This document shows positions 47,254 through 62,990 of a stretch of DNA of 64,000 nucleotides, one piece after another. The notes below the pieces were generated by a model. That model saw nothing but the letters and a program-made list of their open reading frames with translations, made no database searches and was not told the DNA's origin. The stretch is from contig NZ_LWTX01000014.1 of NCBI RefSeq assembly GCF_002094305.1, positions 1 through 64,000 on the forward strand, in the 5' to 3' direction. Within the stretch, counting starts at the first letter, position 1, and each line of letters starts with the position of its first letter. Made by a program: the position numbers and the translations under genes. Source of the stretch: Prescottella equi (GTDB taxonomy: Bacteria > Actinomycetota > Actinomycetes > Mycobacteriales > Mycobacteriaceae).

Positions 47254-48018
47254 GTGTTCAGTCGGTTCGTGGCGATCGGTGACAGCCAGAGCGAGGGACT
47301 CAACGACGGGGACGACGCCAGGGGCTACCGCGGCTGGGCGGACCGGTTGGCGGAACGTCTCGCGGAGATCGACCCCGGCGTGCAGTACGCGAACCTCGCG
47401 ATCCGGGGCCGGCTGGCCCGTCAGGTGCGGGAGGAACAGTTGGCCCCGGCGTTGGCGCTGCAGCCCGACCTGGCGTCCGTCGTCGCGGGTGTGAACGACC
47501 TGCTGCGTCCGAAGTTCGAACCCGTCGCGATCGCGGCGGAACTGGAGATCGCGTTCGAGGCGTTGTCCGCGTCGGGCGCCCGGGTGTTGACGATGGCGTT
47601 CCCGACGCTCGGTGCGGGCATGCCGGGCGGGCGCGCGATCATGGCCCGGATATCGGCGCTGAACACGGAGATCCGGAAGGCTGCGGCCCGACACGACGTC
47701 GCGGTGATCGACCTGGAGCTGTACCCGGTGTCGACGGACCCGCGGCTGTGGAGCTGGGACCGGCTGCACCTCAATGCCGACGGACACGACCGTCTCGCAG
47801 CCGCCGCGGCCACCGTGCTGGGGCTGCCCGGCACCGATCTGACCTGGCAGGACAGTCTGGGACCCCTTCCTCCGGCCACCGTGCCGGCGCGCCTGCGGGC
47901 GGATGCCGACTGGGCTCTGCGTTTCCTCGGGCCGTGGCTCGGCCGCCGACTGCGCGGAACGTCGTCGGGCGCCGGACGGGTGGCAAAGCGTCCCGAACTC
48001 GCACCCGTTCGGCCGTGA
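47254..48018 (+). CDS. SGNH/GDSL hydrolase
   Basis: A 254-residue hydrolase with block I AIGDSQSEG (catalytic Ser), block II Gly in LAIRGRLA, block III GVND, and block V DRLHLNADGH with the Asp-x-x-His pair. It would cleave an ester or acetyl group; no signal peptide is seen, so it acts inside the cell. GTG 47254 is favoured because GAGGGGGA lies 5-6 nt upstream; ATG 47239 would add five residues and overlap that site. Confidence 0.83.
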   Translation: MFSRFVAIGDSQSEGLNDGDDARGYRGWADRLAERLAEIDPGVQYANLAIRGRLARQVREEQLAPALALQPDLASVVAGVNDLLRPKFEPVAIAAELEIAFEALSASGARVLTMAFPTLGAGMPGGRAIMARISALNTEIRKAAARHDVAVIDLELYPVSTDPRLWSWDRLHLNADGHDRLAAAAATVLGLPGTDLTWQDSLGPLPPATVPARLRADADWALRFLGPWLGRRLRGTSSGAGRVAKRPELAPVRP

Positions 48019-48107
48019 TCGGCAGCGGGTCCGCCCTCGCGGGTGGGATGACCGGGCCGGTTAGCCGTCGCGCTGCGCGCCTGGGCCGGCCGTGCGCCGC
48101 CGCCGGA

Positions 48108-50456
<2,349 letters not shown>

Positions 50457-50460
<4 letters not shown>

Positions 50461-51376
50461 CCGAATCCATCGCGAACCTGACATCGAGCCAGAAGGCGTT
50501 CGTCCTCGCCGAGGCGCTGCCGTGGCTGCAGCGCTTCCACGACAAGGTCGTCGTCATCAAGTACGGCGGCAACGCGATGATCGACGACGAGCTCAAGAGC
50601 GCGTTCGCGGCCGACATGGCGTTCCTGCGCACCATCGGCATCCACCCGGTCGTCGTGCACGGTGGCGGTCCGCAGATCAACGCGATGCTGAAGCGGCTCG
50701 GCATGGAGGGTGAGTTCCGCGGAGGCTTCCGCGTCACCACCCCCGAGGTGATGGACGTCGTCCGCATGGTGCTGTTCGGTCAGGTCGGCCGCGAACTCGT
50801 CGGCCTGATCAACGCGCACGGTCCGTTCGCCGTCGGCATCTCCGGCGAGGACGCGCGGCTGTTCACCGCCACCCGGCGCACCGTGCAGGTCGACGGTGAG
50901 GCCACCGACATCGGGCTCGTCGGCGACGTCACCACCGTCAATCCCGCGGCGGTGCTCGATCTCATTGCGGCCGGACGCATTCCGGTCGTGTCGACGATCG
51001 CGCCCGACGAGGACGGCATCGTGCACAACATCAACGCCGACACCGCGGCCGCGGCGCTGGCGGAGGCGATCGGCGCCGAGAAGCTCGTCGTCCTCACCGA
51101 TGTCGAGGGGCTCTACACCAATTGGCCCGACCGCTCGTCGCTCGCGTCCGAGATCGACACGGCCGCGTTGCGTCAGCTCCTGCCTCGGCTGGACGCCGGC
51201 ATGGTTCCGAAGATGGAGGCCTGCCTGCGCGCCGTCGAGGGGGGCGTGCCCACGGCACACGTCATCGACGGTCGCGTCGCGCACGCGGTACTGCTCGAAC
51301 TCTTCACCGGCGAGGGCATCGGCACGATGGTCGTTCCCGCACCCGAACTCCAACTCGCATCCACGGAAGGACTGGC

Positions 51377-51380
<4 letters not shown>
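50457..51380 (+). CDS. argB: acetylglutamate kinase
   Basis: A 307-residue amino acid kinase phosphorylating N-acetylglutamate. It shows [17 protein letters not shown], and [12 protein letters not shown] near the nucleotide site. The N-terminal helix (about 1-25) is the one that forms the arginine-inhibited hexamer in relatives, so feedback inhibition is likely. ATG 50457 overlaps argJ by four bases. Confidence 0.96.
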
Positions 51381-54054
<2,674 letters not shown>

Positions 54055-54058
54055 CCAC

Positions 54059-54064
54059 TAGACT
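54059..54064 (+). promoter_or_regulatory. possible internal promoter -10 before argG
   Basis: TAGACT lies 5 nt after the argR stop and 39 nt before the argG ATG. It would let argGH be expressed apart from argCJBDFR. No ARG box was seen here. Confidence 0.35.
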
Positions 54065-54103
54065 CTTTCTCGAACACTTCTATCTCTAAGGAGCACACAC
54101 ACC

Positions 54104-55303
54104 ATGGCTGAACGCGTCGTACTCGCCTACTCCGGCGGGCTGGACACCTCGGTGGCCATCAGCTGGATCGGCAAGGAGACCGGCAAAGAGGTCGTCGCCG
54201 TCGCCATCGACCTCGGCCAGGGCGGCGAGGACATGGAGGTCGTGCGTCAGCGTGCCCTCGACTGCGGTGCCGTCGAGTCGGTCGTGGTGGATGCGCGTGA
54301 CGAGTTCGCCGACGAGTACTGCCTGCCGACGATCCAGGCCAACGCGCTGTACATGGACCGCTACCCGCTGGTCTCGGCCATCAGCCGTCCGCTGATCGTC
54401 AAGCACATCGTCGAGGCCGCGCGTGCGCACGGCGGCACCGTCGTCTCGCACGGTTGCACCGGCAAGGGCAACGACCAGGTTCGCTTCGAGGTGGGCTTCG
54501 GTGCTCTGGCCCCCGACCTCGAGGTGATCGCGCCGGTCCGCGACTACGCGTGGACCCGCGAGAAGGCGATCGCCTTCGCCGAGGAGAACAACATCCCGAT
54601 CAACGTCACCAAGCGTTCGCCGTTCTCGATCGACCAGAACGTGTGGGGCCGCGCGGTGGAGACGGGCTTCCTCGAGGATCTGTGGAACGCCCCCACCAAG
54701 GACGTCTACGACTACACGCAGGATCCGACCCTCAACTGGAACAGCCCCGACGAGCTGATCATCAGCTTCGAGGCCGGCAAGCCGGTTGCGATCGACGGCA
54801 AGCCCGTCACCGTGCTCGAGGCCATCCAGGAGCTGAACAAGCGTGCGGGCGCACAGGGCGTCGGCCGCCTCGACGTCGTCGAGGATCGTCTCGTCGGCAT
54901 CAAGAGCCGTGAGATCTACGAGGCCCCGGGCGCGATGGTCCTGATCACCGCGCACCAGGAACTCGAGCACGTCACCCTCGAGCGCGAGCTCGGGCGCTAC
55001 AAGCGTCAGATGGAGCAGCGCTGGAGCGAGCTGGTCTACGACGGCCTCTGGTTCTCGCCGCTCAAGGATGCGCTCGATTCCTTCGTCGCGAAGACCCAGG
55101 AGCGGGTCACGGGCGACATCCGCCTGTTCCTGCACGGTGGCGCGATCACGGTCAACGGCCGCCGCAGCCCGGAGTCGCTGTACGACTTCAACCTCGCCAC
55201 CTACGACGAGGGCGACACCTTCGACCAGTCGTACGCGAAGGGCTTCGTCAACATCCACGGCCTGTCCTCCAAGGTCGCGGCGAAGCGCGACCTGGGTCTC
55301 TAG
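54104..55303 (+). CDS. argG: argininosuccinate synthase
   Basis: A 399-residue ligase joining citrulline and aspartate with ATP. The ATP motif [10 protein letters not shown] opens the protein, and [13 protein letters not shown] and [14 protein letters not shown] are standard. ATG 54104 has AAGGAG 12 nt upstream. Confidence 0.97.
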   Translation: MAERVVLAYSGGLDTSVAISWIGKETGKEVVAVAIDLGQGGEDMEVVRQRALDCGAVESVVVDARDEFADEYCLPTIQANALYMDRYPLVSAISRPLIVKHIVEAARAHGGTVVSHGCTGKGNDQVRFEVGFGALAPDLEVIAPVRDYAWTREKAIAFAEENNIPINVTKRSPFSIDQNVWGRAVETGFLEDLWNAPTKDVYDYTQDPTLNWNSPDELIISFEAGKPVAIDGKPVTVLEAIQELNKRAGAQGVGRLDVVEDRLVGIKSREIYEAPGAMVLITAHQELEHVTLERELGRYKRQMEQRWSELVYDGLWFSPLKDALDSFVAKTQERVTGDIRLFLHGGAITVNGRRSPESLYDFNLATYDEGDTFDQSYAKGFVNIHGLSSKVAAKRDLGL

Positions 55304-56731
<1,428 letters not shown>

Positions 56732-56802
56732 GGAAATCGACGACGAGTCGGTGTGACCCGGCTTCCACGAACGCAGTAATGTGGAAGGCTCATCGAACAT
56801 GA

Positions 56803-56818
56803 TGTGATGTAAGTCACG
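56803..56818. promoter_or_regulatory. CRP/GlxR-like site before the Rv1683-type gene
   Basis: TGTGATGTAAGTCACG matches TGTGA-N6-TCACA at nine of ten positions, 25 nt before GTG 56843. The nearness to the start suggests repression or an upstream promoter overlapped by the site. Confidence 0.55.
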
Positions 56819-56842
56819 GTGAGTTGCTGGGGGAGTGCGCTG

Positions 56843-59827
56843 GTGAGTCTCGGTTCCGAGTACGTGGTGGGTTCGCTTCGGCGGGCCGTGGCCACGGCAC
56901 AGAACGGCCTCGAAGTTGTTCGACTCGGCGGTCTGGAAACGGGGGCGACCCCGTCCCCGTTCCAGATCGTCGAGCGTGCGCCGATGTACCGGCTCCGTCG
57001 CTACTTCGCGGACACCGAGCCCGCGGAGGCCGGTCCGCCGATCGTCCTCGTTCCGCCGATGATGATGTCCGCGGATGTCTACGACGTCACGCGGGACCAG
57101 GGCGCGGTCGGCATTCTCCACGAGATGGGCCTCGACCCTTGGGTGGTCGACTTCGGTTCGCCCGATGCCGAGGAGGGCGGCTGGAACCGCACGCTCGCCG
57201 ACCACATCGTCGCGATCAGCGAGATCGTCGAGCGGGTGCACGAGCACACCGGGCGCGACGTCCACCTGTCCGGGTACTCGCAGGGCGGCATGTTCTGCTA
57301 CCAGGCGGCGGCGTACCGCCGCTGCCGGAACATCGCCAGCCTCATCACGTTCGGCGCCCCCGTGGACACCCTGGCGGCGCTGCCGTTCAACATTCCTGCA
57401 GGGCTCGCGACGAAGGGCGCGGACCTGCTGGCCGACCACGTCTTCAACCGGCTCTCGATCGCCGGGTGGATGGCGCGCACCGGGTTCCAGTTGCTGGATC
57501 CGGTGAAGACCGCCAAGTCCCGGTTCGATTTCCTCCGCCAGTTGCACGACCGGGACGCGCTGCTACCGCGCGAGCAGCAGCGCCGGTTCCTGGCGCAGGA
57601 CGGCTGGGTCGCGTGGTCCGGGCCGGCCGTCGCGGAGTTGCTCAAACAGTTCATCGTCCACAACCGGATGATGACCGGCGGGTTCGTCATCAAGGACACC
57701 GCCGTCAGTCTGGCCGAGCTGTCGTGCCCGATCCTCGCGTTCGTCGGCGAGGTCGACGACATCGGCCAGCCCCTCGCCGTACGGGGCATCAAGCGGGCGG
57801 CCCCTCGCGCCGAGGTGTTCGAGTCGACCCTCCGTGCAGGGCATTTCGGTCTGGTGGTCGGATCGGCGGCCGCATCGCGGACATGGCCGACCACGGGTGA
57901 ATGGGTGCGCTGGCGCGAAGACATGGGCCCGCGCCCGGAAGCGGTCGACGTGATGATCCACGACGAGCCGTCCGGTCAGGACAGCGGCGTCAGCCTCACC
58001 AATCGCATCACTCACACGGTCGCGTCGATCGCCGAGGTCGGCGTCGGCGTCGGGAAGGGCATCGCCGACTTCGCGACCGACACCGTGCGAGGGACCCGCG
58101 AGATCTCGATAGAGGCGGCGCGGGCATTGCCCCGACTGGCTCGCCTCGGGCAGTTGCAACCGCATTCCCGGATCTCGCTGGGTCTGCTGCTCGCCGAGCA
58201 GGGCAGGCAGGCGCCGAACGGCGAGTGCTTCCTGTTCGACGACCGGGTGCACACCAATGCGGCTGTCAACACCCGCATCGACAACGTCGTCCGCGGGCTC
58301 GTGCACGCCGGCGTCCGGCCTGCCGCGCATGTCGGCGTGCTGATGGCGACCCGGCCGAGTGCACTGGTCGCGATCGCGGCGCTGTCGCGGCTGGGCGCGG
58401 TCGCGGTGCTGCTGCCGCCCGGCGGGGATCTCGACGAGGCGGTCCGGCTGGGTCGGGTCGACAGGATCGTCGTCGATCCCGACCACCTCGAGGATGCGGT
58501 TGCCACGGGCCAGAAGGTTCTCGTGCTCGGTGGTGGCGAGTTCCGCGGCCTGGCGGTGGAACTGGGCCCCGATGTCATCGACCTCGAGCAGGTCGACCCG
58601 GATGCGGTGACCCTGCCCGGGTGGTACCGCCCGGATCCCGGCCTGGCCCGCGAGTTGGCGTTCGTGATCTTCAGTGGGTCCTGCGGCAACCTCGAAGCCA
58701 AGTACATCACCAACTTCCGGTGGGCGCTGTCGGCGTTCGGCACCGCCTCGGCTGCCTCGCTCAGCCGGAGCGACACCGTCTACTGCCTTGCGCCACTGCA
58801 TCATTCGTCCGGGTTGATGGCGACCCTGGGTGGCGCGATCGCCGGTGGCGCACGCATCGCCCTGTCCCGCGGCCTCGATCCGGACCGCTTCGCGGAGGAA
58901 GTCCGCCGTTACGGTGTGACGGTCGTGAGCTACACGTGGACGATGATGCGCGAGATTCTCGACGCCAAATCCCTTCCGTTGGAGGAAGGACATCCGATCC
59001 GGTTGTTCATCGGGTCGGGAATGCCGCCCGGGCTCTGGCGGCGGATCTCTTCCCGTTTCGCGCCGGCGCGGGTGCTCGAGTTCTACGCATCCACCGAGGG
59101 TGACGTGGTGCTGGTCAACGTCTCGGGCGCGAAGGTCGGCTCGAAGGGACGGCCGCTGCCGGGCAGCGCGGAGGTACGGGTCGGCGCGTACGACCCGATC
59201 GAGGGACGGTTCCTCGAGGATGCGCGCGGGTTCGTGCGCGAGTGTGAGGACGACGAGGTGGGCCTCCTGCTGGGCAGGCCCGGCGCTCGAACCGAGGCGG
59301 TGCCGGGCGTCATGCGGGGTGTGTTCGCGGCCGGTGACGCGTGGGTGCCGACCGAGAATCTCTTCCGTCGCGACGCCGACGGTGACTTCTGGCTCGTCGA
59401 TCACAAGCGGACGGTCGTCGACACGGTCCGCGGGCCGGTCTTCACGCAACCGATCGTCGACCTGCTCGGGGAAATGCCGCAGGTGGACCTTGCGGTCGCC
59501 TACGGTGTGCCGACGGGCGAGCGCCAGGTACCGGTGGCCGCGATCACCGTCCACGACGGCCGCGTCCCGAGCGCCGCCGAGGTCACGGCCGCTCTCGGAC
59601 AGTTGCCGATCGAGCAGTGCCCGGACATCGTCCACGTCGTCGACCGGATTCCGCTGGGCCCGTCGTACCGGCCGCAGGCGACCGAACTGCAGGCCGCCGG
59701 GCTGCCGAAGCCGAGTGCTCGTTCGTGGTGTCTCGATGCCGAGACGGGCCGCTACAAGCGATTCACCAAGGCTGCGGCCGCCCGGTACGGCGGCAGCCCG
59801 GAGGGGCCGGGTGGGGTGCCCGCGTAG
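56843..59827 (+). CDS. bifunctional PhaC-like hydrolase/acyl-CoA synthetase, Rv1683-type
   Basis: A 994-residue two-domain protein. Residues about 20-370 are an alpha/beta hydrolase like class III poly(hydroxyalkanoate) synthases, with nucleophile elbow GYSQGGMFCYQ; Ser replaces the Cys of true PHA synthases. Residues about 430-980 are an AMP-binding acyl-CoA synthetase, with the P-loop as FSGSCGNLEAK instead of the usual SGTTGxPK, and FYASTEGD. In M. tuberculosis the ortholog is linked to triacylglycerol metabolism; a lipid-turnover role here is inferred. GTG 56843 follows GGGGGAG by 7 nt; GTG 56819 is the longer alternative. Confidence 0.88.
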   Translation: MSLGSEYVVGSLRRAVATAQNGLEVVRLGGLETGATPSPFQIVERAPMYRLRRYFADTEPAEAGPPIVLVPPMMMSADVYDVTRDQGAVGILHEMGLDPWVVDFGSPDAEEGGWNRTLADHIVAISEIVERVHEHTGRDVHLSGYSQGGMFCYQAAAYRRCRNIASLITFGAPVDTLAALPFNIPAGLATKGADLLADHVFNRLSIAGWMARTGFQLLDPVKTAKSRFDFLRQLHDRDALLPREQQRRFLAQDGWVAWSGPAVAELLKQFIVHNRMMTGGFVIKDTAVSLAELSCPILAFVGEVDDIGQPLAVRGIKRAAPRAEVFESTLRAGHFGLVVGSAAASRTWPTTGEWVRWREDMGPRPEAVDVMIHDEPSGQDSGVSLTNRITHTVASIAEVGVGVGKGIADFATDTVRGTREISIEAARALPRLARLGQLQPHSRISLGLLLAEQGRQAPNGECFLFDDRVHTNAAVNTRIDNVVRGLVHAGVRPAAHVGVLMATRPSALVAIAALSRLGAVAVLLPPGGDLDEAVRLGRVDRIVVDPDHLEDAVATGQKVLVLGGGEFRGLAVELGPDVIDLEQVDPDAVTLPGWYRPDPGLARELAFVIFSGSCGNLEAKYITNFRWALSAFGTASAASLSRSDTVYCLAPLHHSSGLMATLGGAIAGGARIALSRGLDPDRFAEEVRRYGVTVVSYTWTMMREILDAKSLPLEEGHPIRLFIGSGMPPGLWRRISSRFAPARVLEFYASTEGDVVLVNVSGAKVGSKGRPLPGSAEVRVGAYDPIEGRFLEDARGFVRECEDDEVGLLLGRPGARTEAVPGVMRGVFAAGDAWVPTENLFRRDADGDFWLVDHKRTVVDTVRGPVFTQPIVDLLGEMPQVDLAVAYGVPTGERQVPVAAITVHDGRVPSAAEVTAALGQLPIEQCPDIVHVVDRIPLGPSYRPQATELQAAGLPKPSARSWCLDAETGRYKRFTKAAAARYGGSPEGPGGVPA

Positions 59828-59891
59828 CCGGTGCTGCGGCGACTTGTAGCCTGGACCGGCCGAGATCGACGGACGGCCCGAGAGGACTGAA

Positions 59892-60107
59892 GTGGCTATT
59901 GATCCCACCCTGCTCAGCATTCTGGCGTGCCCGCAGGACAAGGGGCCGTTGCTGTTGGTCGGTGACGAGGTGCTCTACAACCCGCGCCTGCGCCGCGCGT
60001 ACCCGATCGAGAACGGCATTCCCGTTCTGCTGATCGACGAGGCGCGCGACGTCACCGAGGCCGAGCACGAGGATTTCGTCGCCCGGGGCGCGGCGGCCGA
60101 GTCCTGA
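59892..60107 (+). CDS. Trm112-family small protein
   Basis: A 71-residue protein of the Trm112/YcaR type (Rv1684 position), with ILACPQDKGPLLL and AYPIENGIPVLL. Eukaryotic Trm112 activates methyltransferases; bacterial members are of uncertain role. Only one Cys remains, so the zinc site is absent, as often in bacteria. GTG 59892 follows GAGAGGA. Its last 56 nt overlap the end of the convergent tetR gene. Confidence 0.85.
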   Translation: MAIDPTLLSILACPQDKGPLLLVGDEVLYNPRLRRAYPIENGIPVLLIDEARDVTEAEHEDFVARGAAAES

Positions 60108-60723
60108 CCGTAGCGTCGAGTGGGCCGGTGAGATAGGCCTGCAGCGTCGGTGCCACCAGTCGGGCGGCCTCGTCGGTCGACAGATCGGCGAGCGCGCCGA
60201 CGTCGAGGAGGTGGCGGGTGAGGAACAACCCCGCCATCTGCGACGCGACGAGCGCCACGCGAAGTTCACCGGTTCCCGGTGGTGAGTCGACTCGCGGCAC
60301 GACGTCGCGGAGTGCGACTTCCAGCAGGAAGCTGCGGAGCAGTCGTTCGCGGCCGCCCGTGAGCGCCGACCGTACCGCCGCGACCACCGCCGGTTGGTGC
60401 GGCGAATCCCAGATACCGATCACCGTGCGGGCGAGCGCCTCACCGAGTTCGTGCACCGGCACGGCTTCGAACGATCCGGCGATCGACGCCGGGTCCATCG
60501 GTAGGGCCACGGCTTCGACGAGCAACTGCTGCTTCGTTCCGAAGTAGTGGTGTACCAGCGCCGAGTCGACACCGGCATCGGCTGCGATCGCTCGGATCGT
60601 CGTGTGGTCGAACCCGTTGTCGGCGAAACGCTCCCGCGCCGCGCTCAGGATCCGGTCGCGTGTGGTCGACGGGCCGGGGCGACGCCCGGGCCGGGTCGGG
60701 GGCACCGCGGGGTCCACCGTCAT
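60052..60723 (-). CDS. TetR-family regulator of the adjacent ABC exporter
   Basis: A 223-residue TetR-type repressor: the N-terminal HTH (about 20-65) holds TTIRAIAADAGVDSALVHHYFG, followed by a helical ligand domain. It is the third gene of a unit with the two ABC genes, starting ATGA-overlapped with the permease stop. The final about 20 residues (RPPRPGRRNPRARPR) are arginine-rich and overlap the Trm112-like gene on the other strand, so the original stop may have been lost. It likely controls the palindrome before the ATPase gene. Confidence 0.87.
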   Translation of the reverse strand: MTVDPAVPPTRPGRRPGPSTTRDRILSAARERFADNGFDHTTIRAIAADAGVDSALVHHYFGTKQQLLVEAVALPMDPASIAGSFEAVPVHELGEALARTVIGIWDSPHQPAVVAAVRSALTGGRERLLRSFLLEVALRDVVPRVDSPPGTGELRVALVASQMAGLFLTRHLLDVGALADLSTDEAARLVAPTLQAYLTGPLDATVRTRPPRPGRRNPRARPR

Positions 60724-61481
60724 GGCGTGCGTCGACGTAGCGTCGCGGCGCCGAGACCCAGCGCGACCACGACGAACGACGCGACGATGCCCAAGTCGCG
60801 CCACATCAGCGCGGTCGTTCCCGGATGGGTCGCCACCTGTTGCAGTGCCTCGACCGCGTAGCTGAGCGGGAGCACGTTGCTGATCCACTCGAGCCACTGC
60901 GGCAACTGGTTGCGCGGCACCAGCAACCCGCACAACAGCAGCTGCGGGATCACGATCACCGGCATGAACTGCACGGCCTGGAACTCGGTGCGCGCGAATG
61001 CGCTGCACAACAGGCCGAGGGCGACGCCGAGGACCGCGTTCAGCACGGCGATGAGGATCACCCAGAACGCGTTGCCCTGCGTGGTCAGGCTCAGGAACCA
61101 GAACGCCACTCCGCACGCCAGCGCGGCCTGTGCCGCCGCGGCGATCGAGAAGGCTGTCCCGTAGCCGGCCAGTAGGTCGAGCTTCGACAGGGGAGTGGTC
61201 AGCAATCGCTCCAGCGTTCCGGAGCTGCGCTCGCGCTGCATCGCGATCGACGTCACCAGGAACATCACTATGAAGGGGATGATGCCGAGCATCGTGATCG
61301 CGATGCGGTCGAACAGTGGAGTCTGACCGGGCGGAGTCGGGACGTTCTGATACAGGAAGTACAGCAACACCATGATCAGCGACGGCACGAACAGGATCAT
61401 CGCGACCGTGCGCCGGTCCGTGCGGAGTTGCCGGAGGATGCGAACGGTGCTCGCGGCATAGATACGTGAATTGACGATCAC
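60720..61481 (-). CDS. ABC-2 type transporter permease
   Basis: A 253-residue membrane protein with about six hydrophobic segments (for example 25-45, 62-85, 110-135, 142-165, 170-190, 225-245) and the family element MQRERSSGTLERLLTTPLS. It forms the exporter with the preceding ATPase. The ATG 61481 overlaps the ATPase stop (61478-61481), and its own stop overlaps tetR. Substrate unknown; Rv1686c is the positional ortholog. Confidence 0.9.
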   Translation of the reverse strand: MIVNSRIYAASTVRILRQLRTDRRTVAMILFVPSLIMVLLYFLYQNVPTPPGQTPLFDRIAITMLGIIPFIVMFLVTSIAMQRERSSGTLERLLTTPLSKLDLLAGYGTAFSIAAAAQAALACGVAFWFLSLTTQGNAFWVILIAVLNAVLGVALGLLCSAFARTEFQAVQFMPVIVIPQLLLCGLLVPRNQLPQWLEWISNVLPLSYAVEALQQVATHPGTTALMWRDLGIVASFVVVALGLGAATLRRRTP

Positions 61482-62239
61482 GGCTGTACTCCGACCTGCT
61501 GGTCCCGGATGAGGACGAGGAAAGCCTCTTCCAGATTCGACTTGCCGGTTCGTCGGCGCAGCTCGTAGGGCGATACGTGGGCGAGCAGCCGACCTTCGCG
61601 GAGAAGCAGCAGGCTCTCACAGTGGTCCGCCTCGTCCATCACATGACTCGACACCAGCAGCGTCGCCCCCGACGCCGCCAGGTCCGCGAAGTGATCCCAC
61701 AACTCCGCGCGCAACACCGGATCCAGGCCGACCGTCGGTTCGTCCAGGACCAGTACGTCGGGCCGCCCCACCAGCGCGCACGCCAGCGACACCCGGCCGA
61801 GCTGGCCGCCGGACAGGTCCCCGGCAGCGTGATCGGCGTGCGTACTCAGACCGACCGCCTCGATCGTGTCCTCCACCGCGTCGTGCCCGCGTCCGTAGAG
61901 CGAGGCGAAGTACCGCACGTTGTCCCGAATGGAGATGTCGAGATAGACGCTGGGCTCCTGCGTCACATACCCGACCCGGTGGCGCAGCGGCGTCGAGCCC
62001 GCCGGCCGACCGAGCACGGTCACCGTGCCGGACTCGATGATCTGGGTCCCGACGACGCACCGCATGAGGGTGGTCTTTCCGCAGCCCGACGGTCCCAACA
62101 GTCCGGTGATCGAGCCGCGGGGGATCGACAGGTCGACATCCCGCAGCGCGGGGGCACCTCCACGCGTCACGTTCAAGCCCTGGATCACGACGGCGGACGA
62201 CGCCGGCGGATCGGCGGAGTGCTCGGATGGTGCGGTCAT
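61478..62239 (-). CDS. ABC transporter ATP-binding protein
   Basis: A 253-residue ATPase with Walker [10 protein letters not shown], signature [12 protein letters not shown], Walker [13 protein letters not shown] and switch His in [11 protein letters not shown]. It is the first gene of a three-gene unit with the permease and TetR regulator, all with four-base overlaps. ATG 62239 has a GAGG site. A nested palindrome lies 10-45 nt upstream. Confidence 0.92.
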   Translation of the reverse strand: MTAPSEHSADPPASSAVVIQGLNVTRGGAPALRDVDLSIPRGSITGLLGPSGCGKTTLMRCVVGTQIIESGTVTVLGRPAGSTPLRHRVGYVTQEPSVYLDISIRDNVRYFASLYGRGHDAVEDTIEAVGLSTHADHAAGDLSGGQLGRVSLACALVGRPDVLVLDEPTVGLDPVLRAELWDHFADLAASGATLLVSSHVMDEADHCESLLLLREGRLLAHVSPYELRRRTGKSNLEEAFLVLIRDQQVGVQP

Positions 62240-62249
62240 ACCGACCTCG

Positions 62250-62283
62250 ATTCATCGAGTGATGAACTCATCGCCCGATGAAT
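62250..62283. promoter_or_regulatory. nested palindrome, probable TetR operator
   Basis: ATTCATCG (62250-62257) and CGATGAAT (62276-62283) are inverted outer arms, and GATGA-AC-TCATC (62261-62272) is a smaller inner palindrome. It sits between the ATPase gene start and mpg, where an autoregulating TetR protein would bind. Confidence 0.55.
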
Positions 62284-62348
62284 TCTCTGCCCGCTCCCGC
62301 CGGCCGGTCAACCGTTGCCGTGCACCGAATGCGTATCCGTGCACAATC

Positions 62349-62972
62349 GTGACCGTGACTTCCTCCGGCCGGGCCGTCCTTCGCGACGCCGAGGATCCGC
62401 TCGCCGCCGCGCGCGCGGTACTCGGCGGGATGCTGACTGTCGGTGCAGTGCAGGCACGGATCGTGGAGGTCGAGGCGTACGGCGGGGATCCGTCGGGGCC
62501 GTGGCCCGATCCGGCGGCACACTCCTTCCGCGGGCCGACTCCCCGGAATTCGGTCATGTTCGGCCCGCCCGGACACCTCTACGTCTATCGCAGCTACGGC
62601 ATGCACTTCTGCGCCAACGTCACGTACGGACCGGACGGCGTGGCCGGGGGAGTGCTGCTGCGGGCCGCGGAAGTCGTCGAGGGGCACGAGCTGGTGGCCT
62701 CGCGGCGTCCCGCCGTCCGACGTCCCGTCGACGCGGCACGCGGTCCCGGAAACCTGGGCGCGGCGTTGGGGTTGACGCTCGACGACGACGGCCTCGACCT
62801 GTTCGGCGAGGAGTCGGGGGTGAGTCTGGAGCTGTGCGCGACGGACGTCTGGAACAGCGGTCCGCGCGTGGGGATCTCGGTGGCTCCGGACTGGCCGTGG
62901 CGGCTGTGGATACCCGGTTCTCCCGCCGTCTCGTCCTATCGCCGCAGCCCGCGCGCACCCGCCCCGACCTGA
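62349..62972 (+). CDS. mpg: 3-methyladenine DNA glycosylase
   Basis: A 207-residue AAG/MPG-family glycosylase removing alkylated purines. It shows [10 protein letters not shown] with the catalytic Glu, [22 protein letters not shown], and ARGPGNL. Length matches the mycobacterial protein (203). GTG 62349 or GTG 62355 may be the start; neither has a strong ribosome site. tyrS follows after 18 nt. Confidence 0.92.
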   Translation: MTVTSSGRAVLRDAEDPLAAARAVLGGMLTVGAVQARIVEVEAYGGDPSGPWPDPAAHSFRGPTPRNSVMFGPPGHLYVYRSYGMHFCANVTYGPDGVAGGVLLRAAEVVEGHELVASRRPAVRRPVDAARGPGNLGAALGLTLDDDGLDLFGEESGVSLELCATDVWNSGPRVGISVAPDWPWRLWIPGSPAVSSYRRSPRAPAPT

Positions 62973-62990
62973 CGGTGGGATGATCGGGTC

